A stretch of DNA of 25,962 nt from Nitrospira sp. ST-bin5 (GCA_002083555.1 MSXN01000027.1:1-25962); one strand, 5' to 3'; positions 6,369-15,665 are shown, counted from the first letter of the stretch. The notes: generated by a model from the letters alone, not told the origin. A program made the numbers and translations.

Positions 6369-8603
6369 CTAAAAACGCGAGGTTAATGCAATGGAGAAGG
6401 CTCGTCCCGGCTCCACCAATGGATTCTCGTTGCCGCCCGGAAACCGGATGTCTTCCACGGTCGTGGGTTGGCGGAACGCTTGGTTTAGGATGTTTTCCAG
6501 TGCCAGTCGGAGACGCATGTCAGGAAGCCCGGAGGATACGTTCCACAGATCTATCCCCGCGTACAGATTCAGCACCACATATCCGGCCGTTTCCCGTTCT
6601 AGGGCGCTATCGATCTGATCCTTCCGTAGCGACCATTTAGTGACGCCTTCCACATAAGCGCCTTTCTCCGGCAAGGTATACCGCGCCCCTAGCAGGCCGT
6701 TGAACGGAGGCACATAGGACAGCGGTCTGCCCGTGCCGGTATCGGTGCCGTGCAGATAGGCGGCATTCGTCAAGACCTCCCATCCCGCGGTGATGGTCCA
6801 GGTGGCATCGAACTCTACCCCCTGCATCCTGGCTCCCCCGGCATTCTGATTTTGGAAGGACGGGAGTCCCTGGAACGTGATCGGCTGGCGGATGACGAAG
6901 TTGGTATAGTCACTCCGAAACGCCGTCACATTCGCGTGCACGATCGGCAGACGCAGCCGCGTCCCGACTTCATAGGTCACGCCTTCCTCAGATTTCAAAT
7001 CTGGATTTGGCACGTTAAACCCCGCTCCTTGACGGCTCGATCCAAAGCTTTCAATCGTTGACGGAGCCCGAAAGGCTTTACCCACATTGGCCGTAAAGTG
7101 CAGGATGTCCCAAGGCCGATAGATCAGGCCGATCGCGCCGGTCAGGGGCAGTTCACTGCTCTCCTTCCCCCGTTCGTATGCGGCCTGTAACTGCGGGGCT
7201 ATCACCGGGCTCGTTTTTGAGGTCGTACGGATGTAGTCCAGTCGCCCCCCGGTGGAGACCGTCAGCTTCGGAGAAGGGTCCCAATCGTGATGCACGAACA
7301 GACCGACGTCGGTTTGTGTCGCATCGGGGGCGGTCTGAGCGAGCGGGCTAGTCGTGACACTCGTCACGTTCCCGGAGACGTTAAAGTTGGTCGTCACACT
7401 ATCCGCCAGCGCGCCCTTCCGTGATTCACGGAACCAATCTGTTCCGACAGTCAGGGCGCCCTGTGACCAGGGCTTGACGCCGAAGATTTTGCCCCCGATG
7501 ACAGTCGGTCCCACGACGAGGTTATTGGATTGGATCACACGATTCGCCTGCGTACGATTGTCCGTCGCCAGACGGGAGTTCAATTGTCTTCCATAGACGC
7601 TCGCCTCCACCCTCTCCAGGCCTAGCGCCTCCAGGCGGCCTTGATACGCGAGCTTCCCGAACGATTCACGTAAAGGATCTTCGCGTTGACGGACCAGCGG
7701 TACGCCTGGCGCCCCGCCGATCCCGCCTGCGCGACCGCTTTCGACGTCTGCAAATTTGCCGGTGATCTCGATGCGATGGCCGGCAACGGGTGAATAGCCT
7801 AGCCGAAGATCGGCCTGAAATTGTTCGAAGGCGCTGTTCTGAATCTGGCCGAGTGGGCTCTGATAGTCATCAGCCTGACGCCAGCTCACGCCAACGAGCC
7901 CGTCGATCCCGTGCCCCAGCACGTCGACCTCGGCACGAGTCCCGCGCAGATGATTCACACTGGTATAGTCGAGGGCCCGGAGGCGCGGCACCAGACGAAA
8001 CGGGCCGCTACGCTCACCCTTCGCCTGACGGGTGATGATATTGACCACTCCGACCATCGCATCAGGACCGTACATCGTCGAGCTCGGCCCGCGGATCACT
8101 TCGATACGCTCGATCTGGTTCGGATCGAATAAGTTGTACTCGAGAGTATTGCGGCCGCGAAACCGATCCCCGTCTACGAGCATCAGGAGTCTTGGGACAT
8201 TCGAATTAAAGCCGCGCATGACGATTTGCCCGCCGAGCCCACCGGCCCGCGAGAGCGAGACCCCCGGCACCTCTTCCAGCAGTTCTTGAACGCTCCTGGC
8301 GTTGCGAGATTCGATGTGCTCTTGGGTCAGCACGCTCACCGCTTTGCTGATCTGATCCAGTTCGCGATTCGTCCGCGTGGCCGTCACCGCCCCAATGACA
8401 TGGACATCCGGAAGCTCGATGGCCTCGGCTTGTTGGGTCTCCTGAGACTCCTGCGCGAGGGCATAGCCAGACCCGAGGCCCACTGGCTGCCCGATCACGG
8501 TCACAGGCTGAACTTCCACCCTTTCTTCACCCTCTCCGGCAAAAAGATTGAGTGGCATGAGACACAACACAATTCCTGAGGCCGTAACAAGACTGCGAAG
8601 CAT
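6369..8603 (-). CDS. btuB: BtuB-like TonB-dependent cobalamin receptor
   Basis: A 744-aa outer-membrane receptor. There is a signal peptide (about residues 1-22), then a plug with RNARSVQELLEEVPGVSLSR, VMRGFNSNVPRLLMLVDG and IEVIRGPSSTMYGPDAMVGV, then a 22-strand-type barrel ending in SIALTSRF with a terminal Phe. The N-terminal extension has two TonB-box-like segments, VEVQPVTVIG (29-38) and IELPDVHVIG (62-71), separated by a Gln-rich linker. The ATG at 8603 follows GGAGGAG. The cobalamin riboswitch immediately upstream and the adjacent biosynthesis operon make corrinoid import the likely role. The exact ligand is inferred from context and plug-domain similarity. Confidence 0.85.
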   Translation of the reverse strand: MLRSLVTASGIVLCLMPLNLFAGEGEERVEVQPVTVIGQPVGLGSGYALAQESQETQQAEAIELPDVHVIGAVTATRTNRELDQISKAVSVLTQEHIESRNARSVQELLEEVPGVSLSRAGGLGGQIVMRGFNSNVPRLLMLVDGDRFRGRNTLEYNLFDPNQIERIEVIRGPSSTMYGPDAMVGVVNIITRQAKGERSGPFRLVPRLRALDYTSVNHLRGTRAEVDVLGHGIDGLVGVSWRQADDYQSPLGQIQNSAFEQFQADLRLGYSPVAGHRIEITGKFADVESGRAGGIGGAPGVPLVRQREDPLRESFGKLAYQGRLEALGLERVEASVYGRQLNSRLATDNRTQANRVIQSNNLVVGPTVIGGKIFGVKPWSQGALTVGTDWFRESRKGALADSVTTNFNVSGNVTSVTTSPLAQTAPDATQTDVGLFVHHDWDPSPKLTVSTGGRLDYIRTTSKTSPVIAPQLQAAYERGKESSELPLTGAIGLIYRPWDILHFTANVGKAFRAPSTIESFGSSRQGAGFNVPNPDLKSEEGVTYEVGTRLRLPIVHANVTAFRSDYTNFVIRQPITFQGLPSFQNQNAGGARMQGVEFDATWTITAGWEVLTNAAYLHGTDTGTGRPLSYVPPFNGLLGARYTLPEKGAYVEGVTKWSLRKDQIDSALERETAGYVVLNLYAGIDLWNVSSGLPDMRLRLALENILNQAFRQPTTVEDIRFPGGNENPLVEPGRAFSIALTSRF

Positions 8604-8611
8604 CTGCTCCT

Positions 8612-8628
8612 CCTTCGATCACGAAAGG
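8612..8628 (-). promoter_or_regulatory. Hairpin next to the ribosome binding site of the btuB-like gene
   Basis: On the minus strand CCTTTCG pairs with CGAAGG around a TGAT loop with one bulged T, covering the first part of AAGGAGGAG. It lies between the riboswitch and the ATG with no U-tract, so translational control is likely. Confidence 0.45.
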
Positions 8629-8636
8629 GATGAATG

Positions 8637-8792
8637 GAGTCTCCCAGTACCCAGGTCTCCTGACTCTCGGCTCGTCCTACTCTCTGCGCCTTCCCATCCT
8701 TGCGGACAGTGGTCGATTGCAGATTTCGTCCCCGATCACAGTTGCGGACCAGTGGCGGCTTCTACCGCGCTTCCCTTGGGGTACATGGGCTA
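8637..8792. repeat. Direct repeat, copy 2 (riboswitch duplication)
   Basis: The partner of 4670-4825, offset by 3967 bases, with only three substitutions (GGG at 8778-8780 against AAA). Confidence 0.9.
8643..8789 (-). ncRNA. Cobalamin riboswitch upstream of the btuB-like gene
   Basis: Its core is the same as the riboswitch at 4676-4822, including the B12 box GAGTCAGGAGACCTG, the CCGCAACTGTGA element and the P1 arms. It lies 52 bases after the stop of the NiCoT gene and 39 bases before the btuB-like ATG. No terminator separates it from the upstream operon, so it may control either its own transcript or read-through from the cob operon. Confidence 0.93.
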
Positions 8793-8841
8793 TCGATGCA
8801 TTGGATTGGAAAATTTACTGCTGTAGTAGGCCTCCCTTCTG

Positions 8842-9642
8842 TTACGCCACCCGGCACTTGGCTTTGATCAGAGCTGTCATAAACGCCAACAGCACCGCCC
8901 CGAGCACCATGATCGTGAGACCCATGTCGCTGATCGGCAACGCAAACGAGGTGGGCTGGAGCAATTTGATGATCCCAACGACGTAGGCCAATCCCACGAC
9001 GGTCAGCGTCATCATGCGATTACCCTGGATGGCCATCGTGGTCGCAGCCAGATACATCCGGCGCACGACGAGTCCGTTGATCGAGTCGGTGATCACCATC
9101 CCCAAGCTGAATGCCACCCCGATCAGCAACGCGCCCAACAGGCCGTAGCCCATCGTTCCGGCCAAGGCCCAGGCCGACATCTGACTAGCTGTCTCGAACC
9201 CCAGCCCGAATAAGGCGCCGACCGGCACAGCGCTCATCGGATGCGTGATATTGAGCATCTGCCTGGGCAAGAGATGGCCGATGACGCCGCTGCTCGGAGC
9301 TGCGGCGCCAGCCGGCAGCGTGACCAGCCGCGCGAGATTCAACGTCCCGATGGCGAACAAGAGGAGGGCCGACAACACCCCGCTGACCTGCAGCACAGAG
9401 TTGCTGAACGATTGCAGATACACTGCCGCCAGCGCGATCAATGCCGCAATCAACAGGACTGAGAGCGCGTGACCGAACGCGAACCACGTGCCCACCCACC
9501 GGCTCATTCTTGGATGCCGATCCACCGACGCCCTCGTCATGCCGTCGATGGCGGTGAGATGGTCCGGGTCGGCTCCATGGCTTAGCCCCAATGCGCAGGC
9601 GAGACCGAGTAAGGGCCAGAGACTGCCGTCAGCTGGATTCAT
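8842..9642 (-). CDS. NiCoT-like nickel/cobalt permease
   Basis: A 266-aa polytopic membrane protein. The signature GLSHGADPDHLTAIDG corresponds to the HX4DH metal-recognition motif of NiCoT (HoxN/NixA) secondary transporters, and GFETASQ and the NITHP segment also fit. About seven to eight membrane helices are seen. I prefer the ATG at 9642 because AAGG lies six bases ahead of it; the GTG two codons upstream would leave no spacing. It follows cobQ by 50 bases. With a cobaltochelatase and corrin genes upstream, cobalt is the likely metal. Confidence 0.8.
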   Translation of the reverse strand: MNPADGSLWPLLGLACALGLSHGADPDHLTAIDGMTRASVDRHPRMSRWVGTWFAFGHALSVLLIAALIALAAVYLQSFSNSVLQVSGVLSALLLFAIGTLNLARLVTLPAGAAAPSSGVIGHLLPRQMLNITHPMSAVPVGALFGLGFETASQMSAWALAGTMGYGLLGALLIGVAFSLGMVITDSINGLVVRRMYLAATTMAIQGNRMMTLTVVGLAYVVGIIKLLQPTSFALPISDMGLTIMVLGAVLLAFMTALIKAKCRVA

Positions 9643-9692
9643 AGACACCCTTGTGGATTGTGGCTCTCACACCGAAAATCATGACGCATCCT

Positions 9693-11243
9693 TCACCTGG
9701 GAGAAACCGAGCAGAGGCCGGTGAGACGCCAGAGCAGCTCGCAGTCGATGTGTGCGCGAACCACGGCTTCCAACCGGTCGTACTCCGCCTGCTTCGAAGG
9801 GATGCGCTGAATCGAGGCTGGTTCCGAAAGCCCCTTGCGCCGACGCAGGAAGGAAAGAGTCCGCGCCCTGATCACCTCATTCTCGAACAGGCCATGCAAC
9901 ATGGTGCCCACCACCATCCCGTTGCCGCTGATGGCTCCGTCGCTGCGCACCTCCGTGCGCCCATTCCGCGACTGAATCTCGAAGAGGCTCGCCTGCCGGT
10001 TCTTTGGCTCCACCATCCCCATGTGGATTTCGTACCCCCTGACCTCCTCGTCGAGAGCTGCGCCATCCGTGAGGAACGAGGGGCGCAACACGCGGGCCAG
10101 AACCTGTGCCGTCATTTTCTCCCGCTCGAAGCGGGTCCGCAGGGCCAGCAGTCCCAACCCGCGCACCTGAACTTCCGCAGATTCCACCCCGTGAGGATCG
10201 TCGATCACCTCACCGAGCATTTGGCACCCACCGCACACGCCTAACACCGGCTGGCCCTCGCGGGCTCGCGCCTCGATCGCGCCGGCGATGCCGCTTGCTC
10301 GGAGCCAGGTAAGATCGGCCACGGTGTTCTTCGAACCAGGCAGGATCACGAGATCGGCGCCCTCTACCTCGTCCGGCTGCTCAACGAATCGCACGACGAC
10401 ACCGGCCTCATGCTCCAGCGCCTCAACATCGTCGTAGTTGGAGATGCGCGGCACTCGCACCACCACGATGTCGAGTTCCTGTCGGGACGGTCTGCGACGA
10501 GACATCCGCGCTTCGAGCGACACGGAATCCTCGTCCGCAATACGGAGGTCCGGGATGTAGGGCACGACGCCCAGCACGGGCTTGCCGGTGCGGTCGGTAA
10601 GAAAACTGAGCCCCGGCGTGAGCAACGCAAGATCGCCGCGAAATTTATTCACGACGAACGCCGCAACCCTGGCCCGCTCGTCGGGCTCAAGCAGTTCCAT
10701 CGTCCCGACAAAGGAGGCGAAGACGCCGCCCCGGTCGATGTCCCCCACGAGGAGCACGGGCGCGTCCGCCAGCTTGGCCACATGCATGTTGACGATGTCG
10801 CGGTCCTTCAAATTGATCTCGGCCGGACTCCCTGCCCCCTCGATCACGACGAGGTCATAGTCCGTTCGGAGTCGAGTCAGTGATGCCGCAATTACCGTCG
10901 AGAGGCGCGGCTTATATTCGTGATACTCGGTCGCCGTCATGCTGCCGATCGGCTTGCCGAGCACCACGACTTGGCTTCGTCGATCTCCCTCCGGCTTGAG
11001 CAGGATCGGGTTCATGTCCACACAGGAGAGAATGCCGGACGCCTCGGCCTGCACCGCTTGCGCCCGCCCGATCTCGAGGCCGTCGACTGTGACGGCCGAG
11101 TTGAGCGCCATGTTCTGCGACTTGAAGGGAGCGACACGCAGTCCTTCGCGGCGGAAGAACCGGCAGAGGGCCGTGACCAGAAGACTCTTCCCGGCAGACG
11201 AGGCCGTGCCTTGGACCATGATGGTGGGAGCGAGAACGCTCAC
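9693..11243 (-). CDS. cobQ: Cobyric acid synthase
   Basis: A 516-aa glutamine-dependent amidotransferase (also called CbiP) that amidates four side chains of adenosylcobyrinate a,c-diamide. The N-terminal ATPase domain begins IMVQGTASSAGKSLLVTAL (P-loop type), and SQNMALNS is typical of CobQ. The C-terminal glutaminase domain has GVCGGCQMLG with the nucleophilic Cys and a late MLHGLFEN with the catalytic His. I start it at the GTG at 11243, behind AGGAGGGG. That codon overlaps the cbiA stop as GTGA, so 54 codons of open frame upstream are not used. Confidence 0.96.
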   Translation of the reverse strand: MSVLAPTIMVQGTASSAGKSLLVTALCRFFRREGLRVAPFKSQNMALNSAVTVDGLEIGRAQAVQAEASGILSCVDMNPILLKPEGDRRSQVVVLGKPIGSMTATEYHEYKPRLSTVIAASLTRLRTDYDLVVIEGAGSPAEINLKDRDIVNMHVAKLADAPVLLVGDIDRGGVFASFVGTMELLEPDERARVAAFVVNKFRGDLALLTPGLSFLTDRTGKPVLGVVPYIPDLRIADEDSVSLEARMSRRRPSRQELDIVVVRVPRISNYDDVEALEHEAGVVVRFVEQPDEVEGADLVILPGSKNTVADLTWLRASGIAGAIEARAREGQPVLGVCGGCQMLGEVIDDPHGVESAEVQVRGLGLLALRTRFEREKMTAQVLARVLRPSFLTDGAALDEEVRGYEIHMGMVEPKNRQASLFEIQSRNGRTEVRSDGAISGNGMVVGTMLHGLFENEVIRARTLSFLRRRKGLSEPASIQRIPSKQAEYDRLEAVVRAHIDCELLWRLTGLCSVSPR

Positions 11244-12616
11244 TGGCCCCTCCTGGCATGTTCCGCGCAGGCCTGCACAAAACCCTGAGCCAGGAGAGGA
11301 TTCGAGGCCCAATGGGCATGCACATAGGACGCCAGCGTATTGCCCTGACGATACCCCTCCTGGAACAGCTCGCCTCCACGTCGGCGGCGCACACTGTAGG
11401 TGCACTCGACATCTGATGGAAGGCGAAAGTCCGAATAGCGAAATTGATGTCCGCGAAATCGCAGACCGGACGGACCAAACATCGTGGCATCCTGCGTTTC
11501 CACCTCGACGTATCCGAGCGCCTGCAAGCGATCACGCATCTCCGCTTCACCGGGGATGAGCCCCACCATGGCATGTAGAACGCCATCGACCGTCCGGATA
11601 CCGCTGGATAAATACATGAGGCCGCCACATTCGCCGTAGATAGGCCCTTGGGCCTCGGCAAACGCCGCCACATCGTGGCGCATGGAGATGTTCCGGGACA
11701 GCACTTCGGCATGGACCTCTGGATAGCCGCCACCGAAGTAGAGTCCGTCCACGTCAGGCAGGTGCGCATCGCGAAGGGGAGAGAACCGCACGAGTTCCGC
11801 GCCGAGGCTCTCAAGACGCCGGAGGTTGTCGTCATAATAGAAGTGGAAGGCCTCATCGAAGGCGAGACCGATTCGGCACCGTGCCCCCTGCCCGACGATC
11901 CGTTCCAGCGCCGGAATGTCCGGAAGAGCCGGCGCGGCGCGCGCCAGCGCCACGATCGCCTCGACATCGCACCACTCGCTCACCCGATCGCCCCACGCCA
12001 CAAAGAGATCCTCCGGCACCGTCGCTCGGTCGGCGCGGTGCAGGCCCAGATGCCGGTCTGCAAAGGCCAAGGCCGCTTCCTTGGGAAGCCCACCCATGAC
12101 GGGAGGCGAGCCCCCCGTGGCCTTGCGGAGTAGATCCAGATGCCCGCGACTGCCAATTCGGTTACAGATGAGGCCAGCGATCTGAAGCTCTGCGTCGAAG
12201 GTCGAAAACCCGCGGGCCAGCGCCGCGAGGCTGCGGGCCATGCCTCCTGCGTCGCAGACGAGCAGCACCGGCGCCTGCAGCCACTTGGCAATCTCGGCGG
12301 TCGAGCCTTCGTCACTCGTCGGTGACGCGCCGTCGAACAGACCCATCACCCCTTCGAGCAACGCGATATCCGCCCCTTGCGACGCGCGCGTGAACGTCGA
12401 GAGGACCGCCTCACGCCCCATCATCCATCCGTCGAGATTGTGACAAGGCGCATCGGCCGCGCGAACGTGATAGGTCGGGTCGAGATAATCGGGACCGCAC
12501 TTGAAGACGGCCACTCGCAGCCCCCGCGCACGTAATGCTCGGACGAGACCGACCATGACGGTCGTCTTGCCGACGTTGCTGGAGGTGCCGGCGATGACGA
12601 GCCGTGGAATCGTCAC
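11240..12616 (-). CDS. cbiA: Cobyrinate a,c-diamide synthase
   Basis: A 458-aa protein of the CbiA/CobB family. It has an N-terminal ATPase motif, LVIAGTSSNVGKTTVMVGL, then KCGPDYLDPTYH and the substrate-side motif LEGVMGLFDG. The C-terminal class I glutaminase-like half has LYFGGGYPEVH and YGECGGLMYL with the nucleophilic Cys. It amidates the a and c acetate groups with glutamine as nitrogen donor. The start is a GTG at 12616 with GGAG eight bases upstream, and the gene ends in a 4-base overlap with cobQ. In the cobalt-early route it acts just before CobQ. Confidence 0.96.
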   Translation of the reverse strand: MTIPRLVIAGTSSNVGKTTVMVGLVRALRARGLRVAVFKCGPDYLDPTYHVRAADAPCHNLDGWMMGREAVLSTFTRASQGADIALLEGVMGLFDGASPTSDEGSTAEIAKWLQAPVLLVCDAGGMARSLAALARGFSTFDAELQIAGLICNRIGSRGHLDLLRKATGGSPPVMGGLPKEAALAFADRHLGLHRADRATVPEDLFVAWGDRVSEWCDVEAIVALARAAPALPDIPALERIVGQGARCRIGLAFDEAFHFYYDDNLRRLESLGAELVRFSPLRDAHLPDVDGLYFGGGYPEVHAEVLSRNISMRHDVAAFAEAQGPIYGECGGLMYLSSGIRTVDGVLHAMVGLIPGEAEMRDRLQALGYVEVETQDATMFGPSGLRFRGHQFRYSDFRLPSDVECTYSVRRRRGGELFQEGYRQGNTLASYVHAHWASNPLLAQGFVQACAEHARRGQ

Positions 12617-12662
12617 GAGCCGATCTCCGGCTGAGCCTTAACCGCACATGCGAACGGATCGG

Positions 12663-13412
12663 TCATTGGGCTCTGCCTTCCGCGGAGTGTATCGGTGCGG
12701 GCGTGGCTTGCTCTCCGTCGATCCGGCTCGTCTCAAGCGCGCGGAGGAGATCGGGCCTGGGTCGCTCGTCCCACCGGTCATGAAACACCAACTCATGAAG
12801 CGGCAGCCGCGGCAACCAGCCGTTACTCTCAAAAATTGGCCGCTCAGGAAAACTCTCCACGAACCCGACGCAGAGATAGGCCACCGGAACGATCCGTTCA
12901 GGAATTCCGAGGATCGTGCGAAGGACCGCCGGCTCCATAATACTCACCCACCCGACGCCAACCCCTTCTGCCCGCGCCGCTAACCAGAGGTTTTGGATCG
13001 CGCAGCAAGTGCTATACACCGCCGTTTCTGGAATGGTGTTCCGCCCGATCACCGTCGGCCCGAAACGCTCCCGGTCGCAGGTGATACAGAGATTGAGAGG
13101 CGCATCAAGGATCCCTTCCAGCTTGAAGGAGAGATACTTCTCGCGGCGTTCCTGATCGAACGTCTCCGCCGCGCGCAGCCGCTCGACCTCAACATGGGCT
13201 CGCACCTGCGCACGAACCTCACGATTCTCTACCACAAGAAAGTTCCAAGGCTGCGAGAGCCCAACCGACCCGGCCTGATGCGCCGCTAGGAGAATACGAG
13301 CCAGGGTTTCGTCCGGAATCGGATCGGGGAGAAACGATCGCATGTCCCTGCGGCGCGTGATCGTTTCGTATAGGCCTCGGCGCCAGGCTTCAGGAAAAGC
13401 ATGATCCGTCAT
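12663..13412 (-). CDS. bluB: 5,6-dimethylbenzimidazole synthase
   Basis: A 249-aa nitroreductase-fold flavoenzyme of the BluB type. Visible motifs are RRDMRSFLPDPIPDETLARI, the segment HQAGSVGLSQPWNFLVVEN, and TCCAIQNLWLAARAEGVGVG. BluB breaks down reduced FMN with O2 to form the lower-ligand base of cobalamin. The ATG at 13412 overlaps the cobA-hemD stop as ATGA. Because this step needs oxygen, the host is likely aerobic or microaerobic although the corrin ring is built by the early-cobalt route. Confidence 0.92.
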   Translation of the reverse strand: MTDHAFPEAWRRGLYETITRRRDMRSFLPDPIPDETLARILLAAHQAGSVGLSQPWNFLVVENREVRAQVRAHVEVERLRAAETFDQERREKYLSFKLEGILDAPLNLCITCDRERFGPTVIGRNTIPETAVYSTCCAIQNLWLAARAEGVGVGWVSIMEPAVLRTILGIPERIVPVAYLCVGFVESFPERPIFESNGWLPRLPLHELVFHDRWDERPRPDLLRALETSRIDGEQATPAPIHSAEGRAQ

Positions 13413-14881
13413 AGAGCCCCCATCATCGAAACGGCGAGGGACACCAGCGATGCCACGCTGTCCTCCTCCGCCAACAGCACAGACTGAGCCCCGCATTGGC
13501 GCGCCGCTGCTTCGGTCTGCGGGCCTATCGCCGCCATCGGCAAGCCCAACAGGGCCTGACCAAAATCGCCTGAGAGCACGATGCGGGCCGCTGAGGAACT
13601 GGGCAACACCACGAGATCGATCGGCGGTAAGGGGAGAGTCGGCATCCGGTGAACATAGCGATAGGCCGCCACCACTTCGACTTCCGCACCGATCTTCGTG
13701 AGTTCGTTGCGTAAGTTGGGGCGACCGTCCTCCGCCGTCACGAGGAGAAATGGCCCCTTCTGAAAAAGGACCGACTGTTCACCTAGCGCCTCCTGACAAG
13801 CGCCTCGTAGCGAGACCGCGGATGCGATGCCATGGCTGGATAAAGCCTGCGTCGCCGCTGCCCCGACCGCAATGACTGGCAGGTCCAGGGCGGGAACATG
13901 GGACAACACCGCATCGACACCGGCAGCGCAGCCGAAGACGATGCCACGGAATTCGTGGAGGCGAGCCAAGGCCGCAGCGATCGTAGACCCTCCATTGAGA
14001 CAGACAGCTTCGACTTCTGGAATTTCCAACACCTCTGCTCCGAGCGCACGGAGTTCGTCAGCCATCGCAGAGCGGCCAGGGCGCGCGCGGGCGACCAACA
14101 CACGGCGTCTCGCCAAAGGCCGACGCTCGAACCAAGCAATCCGTTCACGCAATCGGACGACGTCGCCGACAATGACGAGAGCTGGGATGGCAAGATCAAC
14201 ATCGCGTATTTCTTCAGGAAGAGTCGCCAAGGTACCAACAATCACGTTTTGCTCGGGAGTGGTAGCGGAAGCGATATAGGCCGCGGGAGTCTCAGCGGAG
14301 CGGCCCGCCTGGATCAGACGCTGGAGATTCGCGGAAAGTTTTCTGGCAGCCATGAAGAGCACCAACGTACCCTTGCCGCTGGCAGCCCTGGACCAATCGG
14401 CGAGACTCTGGCTCCCCTCGACATCGTGGCCGCTCAGAAAAGTCACATCGGAGGCATGCAGACGATGGGTCAGAGGAATCCCCGCATAGGCAGCGGCGCC
14501 AAGGGCAGATGAGATACCTGGAACGATCGTGCAGGGAATGTTTGCTTCCGCCAGCTCCTCCGCTTCCTCCCCCCCTCGCCCGAAGATGAGCGGGTCTCCC
14601 GCCTTCAAGCGAACGACGGTCCTGCCTGCCTTGACGCGAGCCAGTACCTCAGGATGCAATCGATAGGGAGTCTCTCCCGCGCCATGACGACGGCCCACCG
14701 GTAACAACTCAGCCTCCGGCCTGACGAGCGACAGGATGGCCTGCGAGACCAGCTCGTCGTAGGCCACCACCTCTGCGGCGCGCAGCAGTTCCAGCGCGCG
14801 GACAGTGAGAAGGCCTGGATCGCCTGGGCCTGCCCCGACTAGATAGACCATCCCTCGTCGAGTCTCTGGCTCAGTCGGCAC
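13409..14881 (-). CDS. cobA: Uroporphyrinogen-III C-methyltransferase / uroporphyrinogen-III synthase fusion
   Basis: A 490-aa two-domain protein. Residues 10 to about 250 form an SUMT (CobA) domain, with VYLVGAGPGDPGLLTVRALE, YDELVS and GDPLIFGRGGEEAEEL. This uses SAM to methylate C2 and C7 and give precorrin-2. From about residue 258 a HemD domain follows (RRVLVARARPGRSAMADEL and ADLVVLPSSSA-like LVVLPSSSAARI), which closes the tetrapyrrole ring to uroporphyrinogen III. Such fusions are known in several phyla. The GTG at 14881 follows AAGGAGAG and overlaps the end of cbiF by 11 bases. It places entry into the pathway in the same operon. Confidence 0.94.
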   Translation of the reverse strand: MPTEPETRRGMVYLVGAGPGDPGLLTVRALELLRAAEVVAYDELVSQAILSLVRPEAELLPVGRRHGAGETPYRLHPEVLARVKAGRTVVRLKAGDPLIFGRGGEEAEELAEANIPCTIVPGISSALGAAAYAGIPLTHRLHASDVTFLSGHDVEGSQSLADWSRAASGKGTLVLFMAARKLSANLQRLIQAGRSAETPAAYIASATTPEQNVIVGTLATLPEEIRDVDLAIPALVIVGDVVRLRERIAWFERRPLARRRVLVARARPGRSAMADELRALGAEVLEIPEVEAVCLNGGSTIAAALARLHEFRGIVFGCAAGVDAVLSHVPALDLPVIAVGAAATQALSSHGIASAVSLRGACQEALGEQSVLFQKGPFLLVTAEDGRPNLRNELTKIGAEVEVVAAYRYVHRMPTLPLPPIDLVVLPSSSAARIVLSGDFGQALLGLPMAAIGPQTEAAARQCGAQSVLLAEEDSVASLVSLAVSMMGAL

Positions 14882-15665
14882 GAATCTCTCCTTGCTGCTT
14901 CACCGCAGGCTCGCCCTTCCGGAACCGATGGGTAAACTCCGGATCATACAACTTCGAATTGGCAAACTCGGTGGCCGTGAGCACACGCCCCACCAACACC
15001 ATCGACGTAGAGTTGAGCTTGGCGGCCTTTACCTTATCGTCGATGTCCGCCAAGGTCCCGGTCACGATCACCTGATCGGGCCAGGAGGCCTTATGGACGA
15101 CGGCCACGGGACAATCGGCGCCGTACGACGGAGTCAGGGAACGCACGACATCCTTGAGAAGCGTGATGCTCAGAAACAACGCCAAGGTCGCTTGATGCTT
15201 CGCCAGGTCTTCCAGCTTTTCTCCATCTGGCATCGAGGTCCGCCCCTCCGCCCTGGTCAGGATCACCGTCTGAGACAGTTCGGGAAGGGTGAGTTCACGG
15301 CCCAGTGCCGCCGCTGCTGCGGTGAAGGAGGAGACACCGGGAATAATGTCGTAGGGAATGCCCAGCTCAACCAACCGGCGCATCTGCTCAGCGGTGGAGC
15401 CGAAGATCATCGGATCTCCCGTATGGACCCGTGCCACATCCTGGTCCGCATCGCGGGCTGCCACGATCACCTCGACGATCTGTTCGAGCGTCATCCCCGA
15501 CGAGTCCATCACCTTGGCGTCGGGCCTGGCATGGGCAATGACCTCTTTAGGGACCAGCGATCCTGTGTAGAGCACGACGGGGCAGGACGCGATCAACTCC
15601 GCCCCGCGAAGCGTGAGGAGTTTCGGATCGCCCGGGCCTGCTCCAATAATATAGACACGCATCAT
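14871..15665 (-). CDS. cbiF: Cobalt-precorrin-4 C11-methyltransferase
   Basis: A 264-aa SAM-dependent tetrapyrrole methylase of the CbiF/CobM group. It shows VYIIGAGPGDPKLLTLRGAE, YTGSLVPKEV, VARVHTGDPMIFGSTAEQM and GVSSFTAAAAALGRELTLPE. The YTGSL and TGDPMIFG combination is specific to the C11 enzyme. It starts 7 bases after the unknown 137-aa gene. Confidence 0.95.
   Translation of the reverse strand: MMRVYIIGAGPGDPKLLTLRGAELIASCPVVLYTGSLVPKEVIAHARPDAKVMDSSGMTLEQIVEVIVAARDADQDVARVHTGDPMIFGSTAEQMRRLVELGIPYDIIPGVSSFTAAAAALGRELTLPELSQTVILTRAEGRTSMPDGEKLEDLAKHQATLALFLSITLLKDVVRSLTPSYGADCPVAVVHKASWPDQVIVTGTLADIDDKVKAAKLNSTSMVLVGRVLTATEFANSKLYDPEFTHRFRKGEPAVKQQGEIRAD

Noticed and set aside
10912..11967. 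351-codon open frame on the minus strand
   Set aside because: It overlaps cbiA and cobQ in another frame, is Arg/Ser-rich and has no motif.
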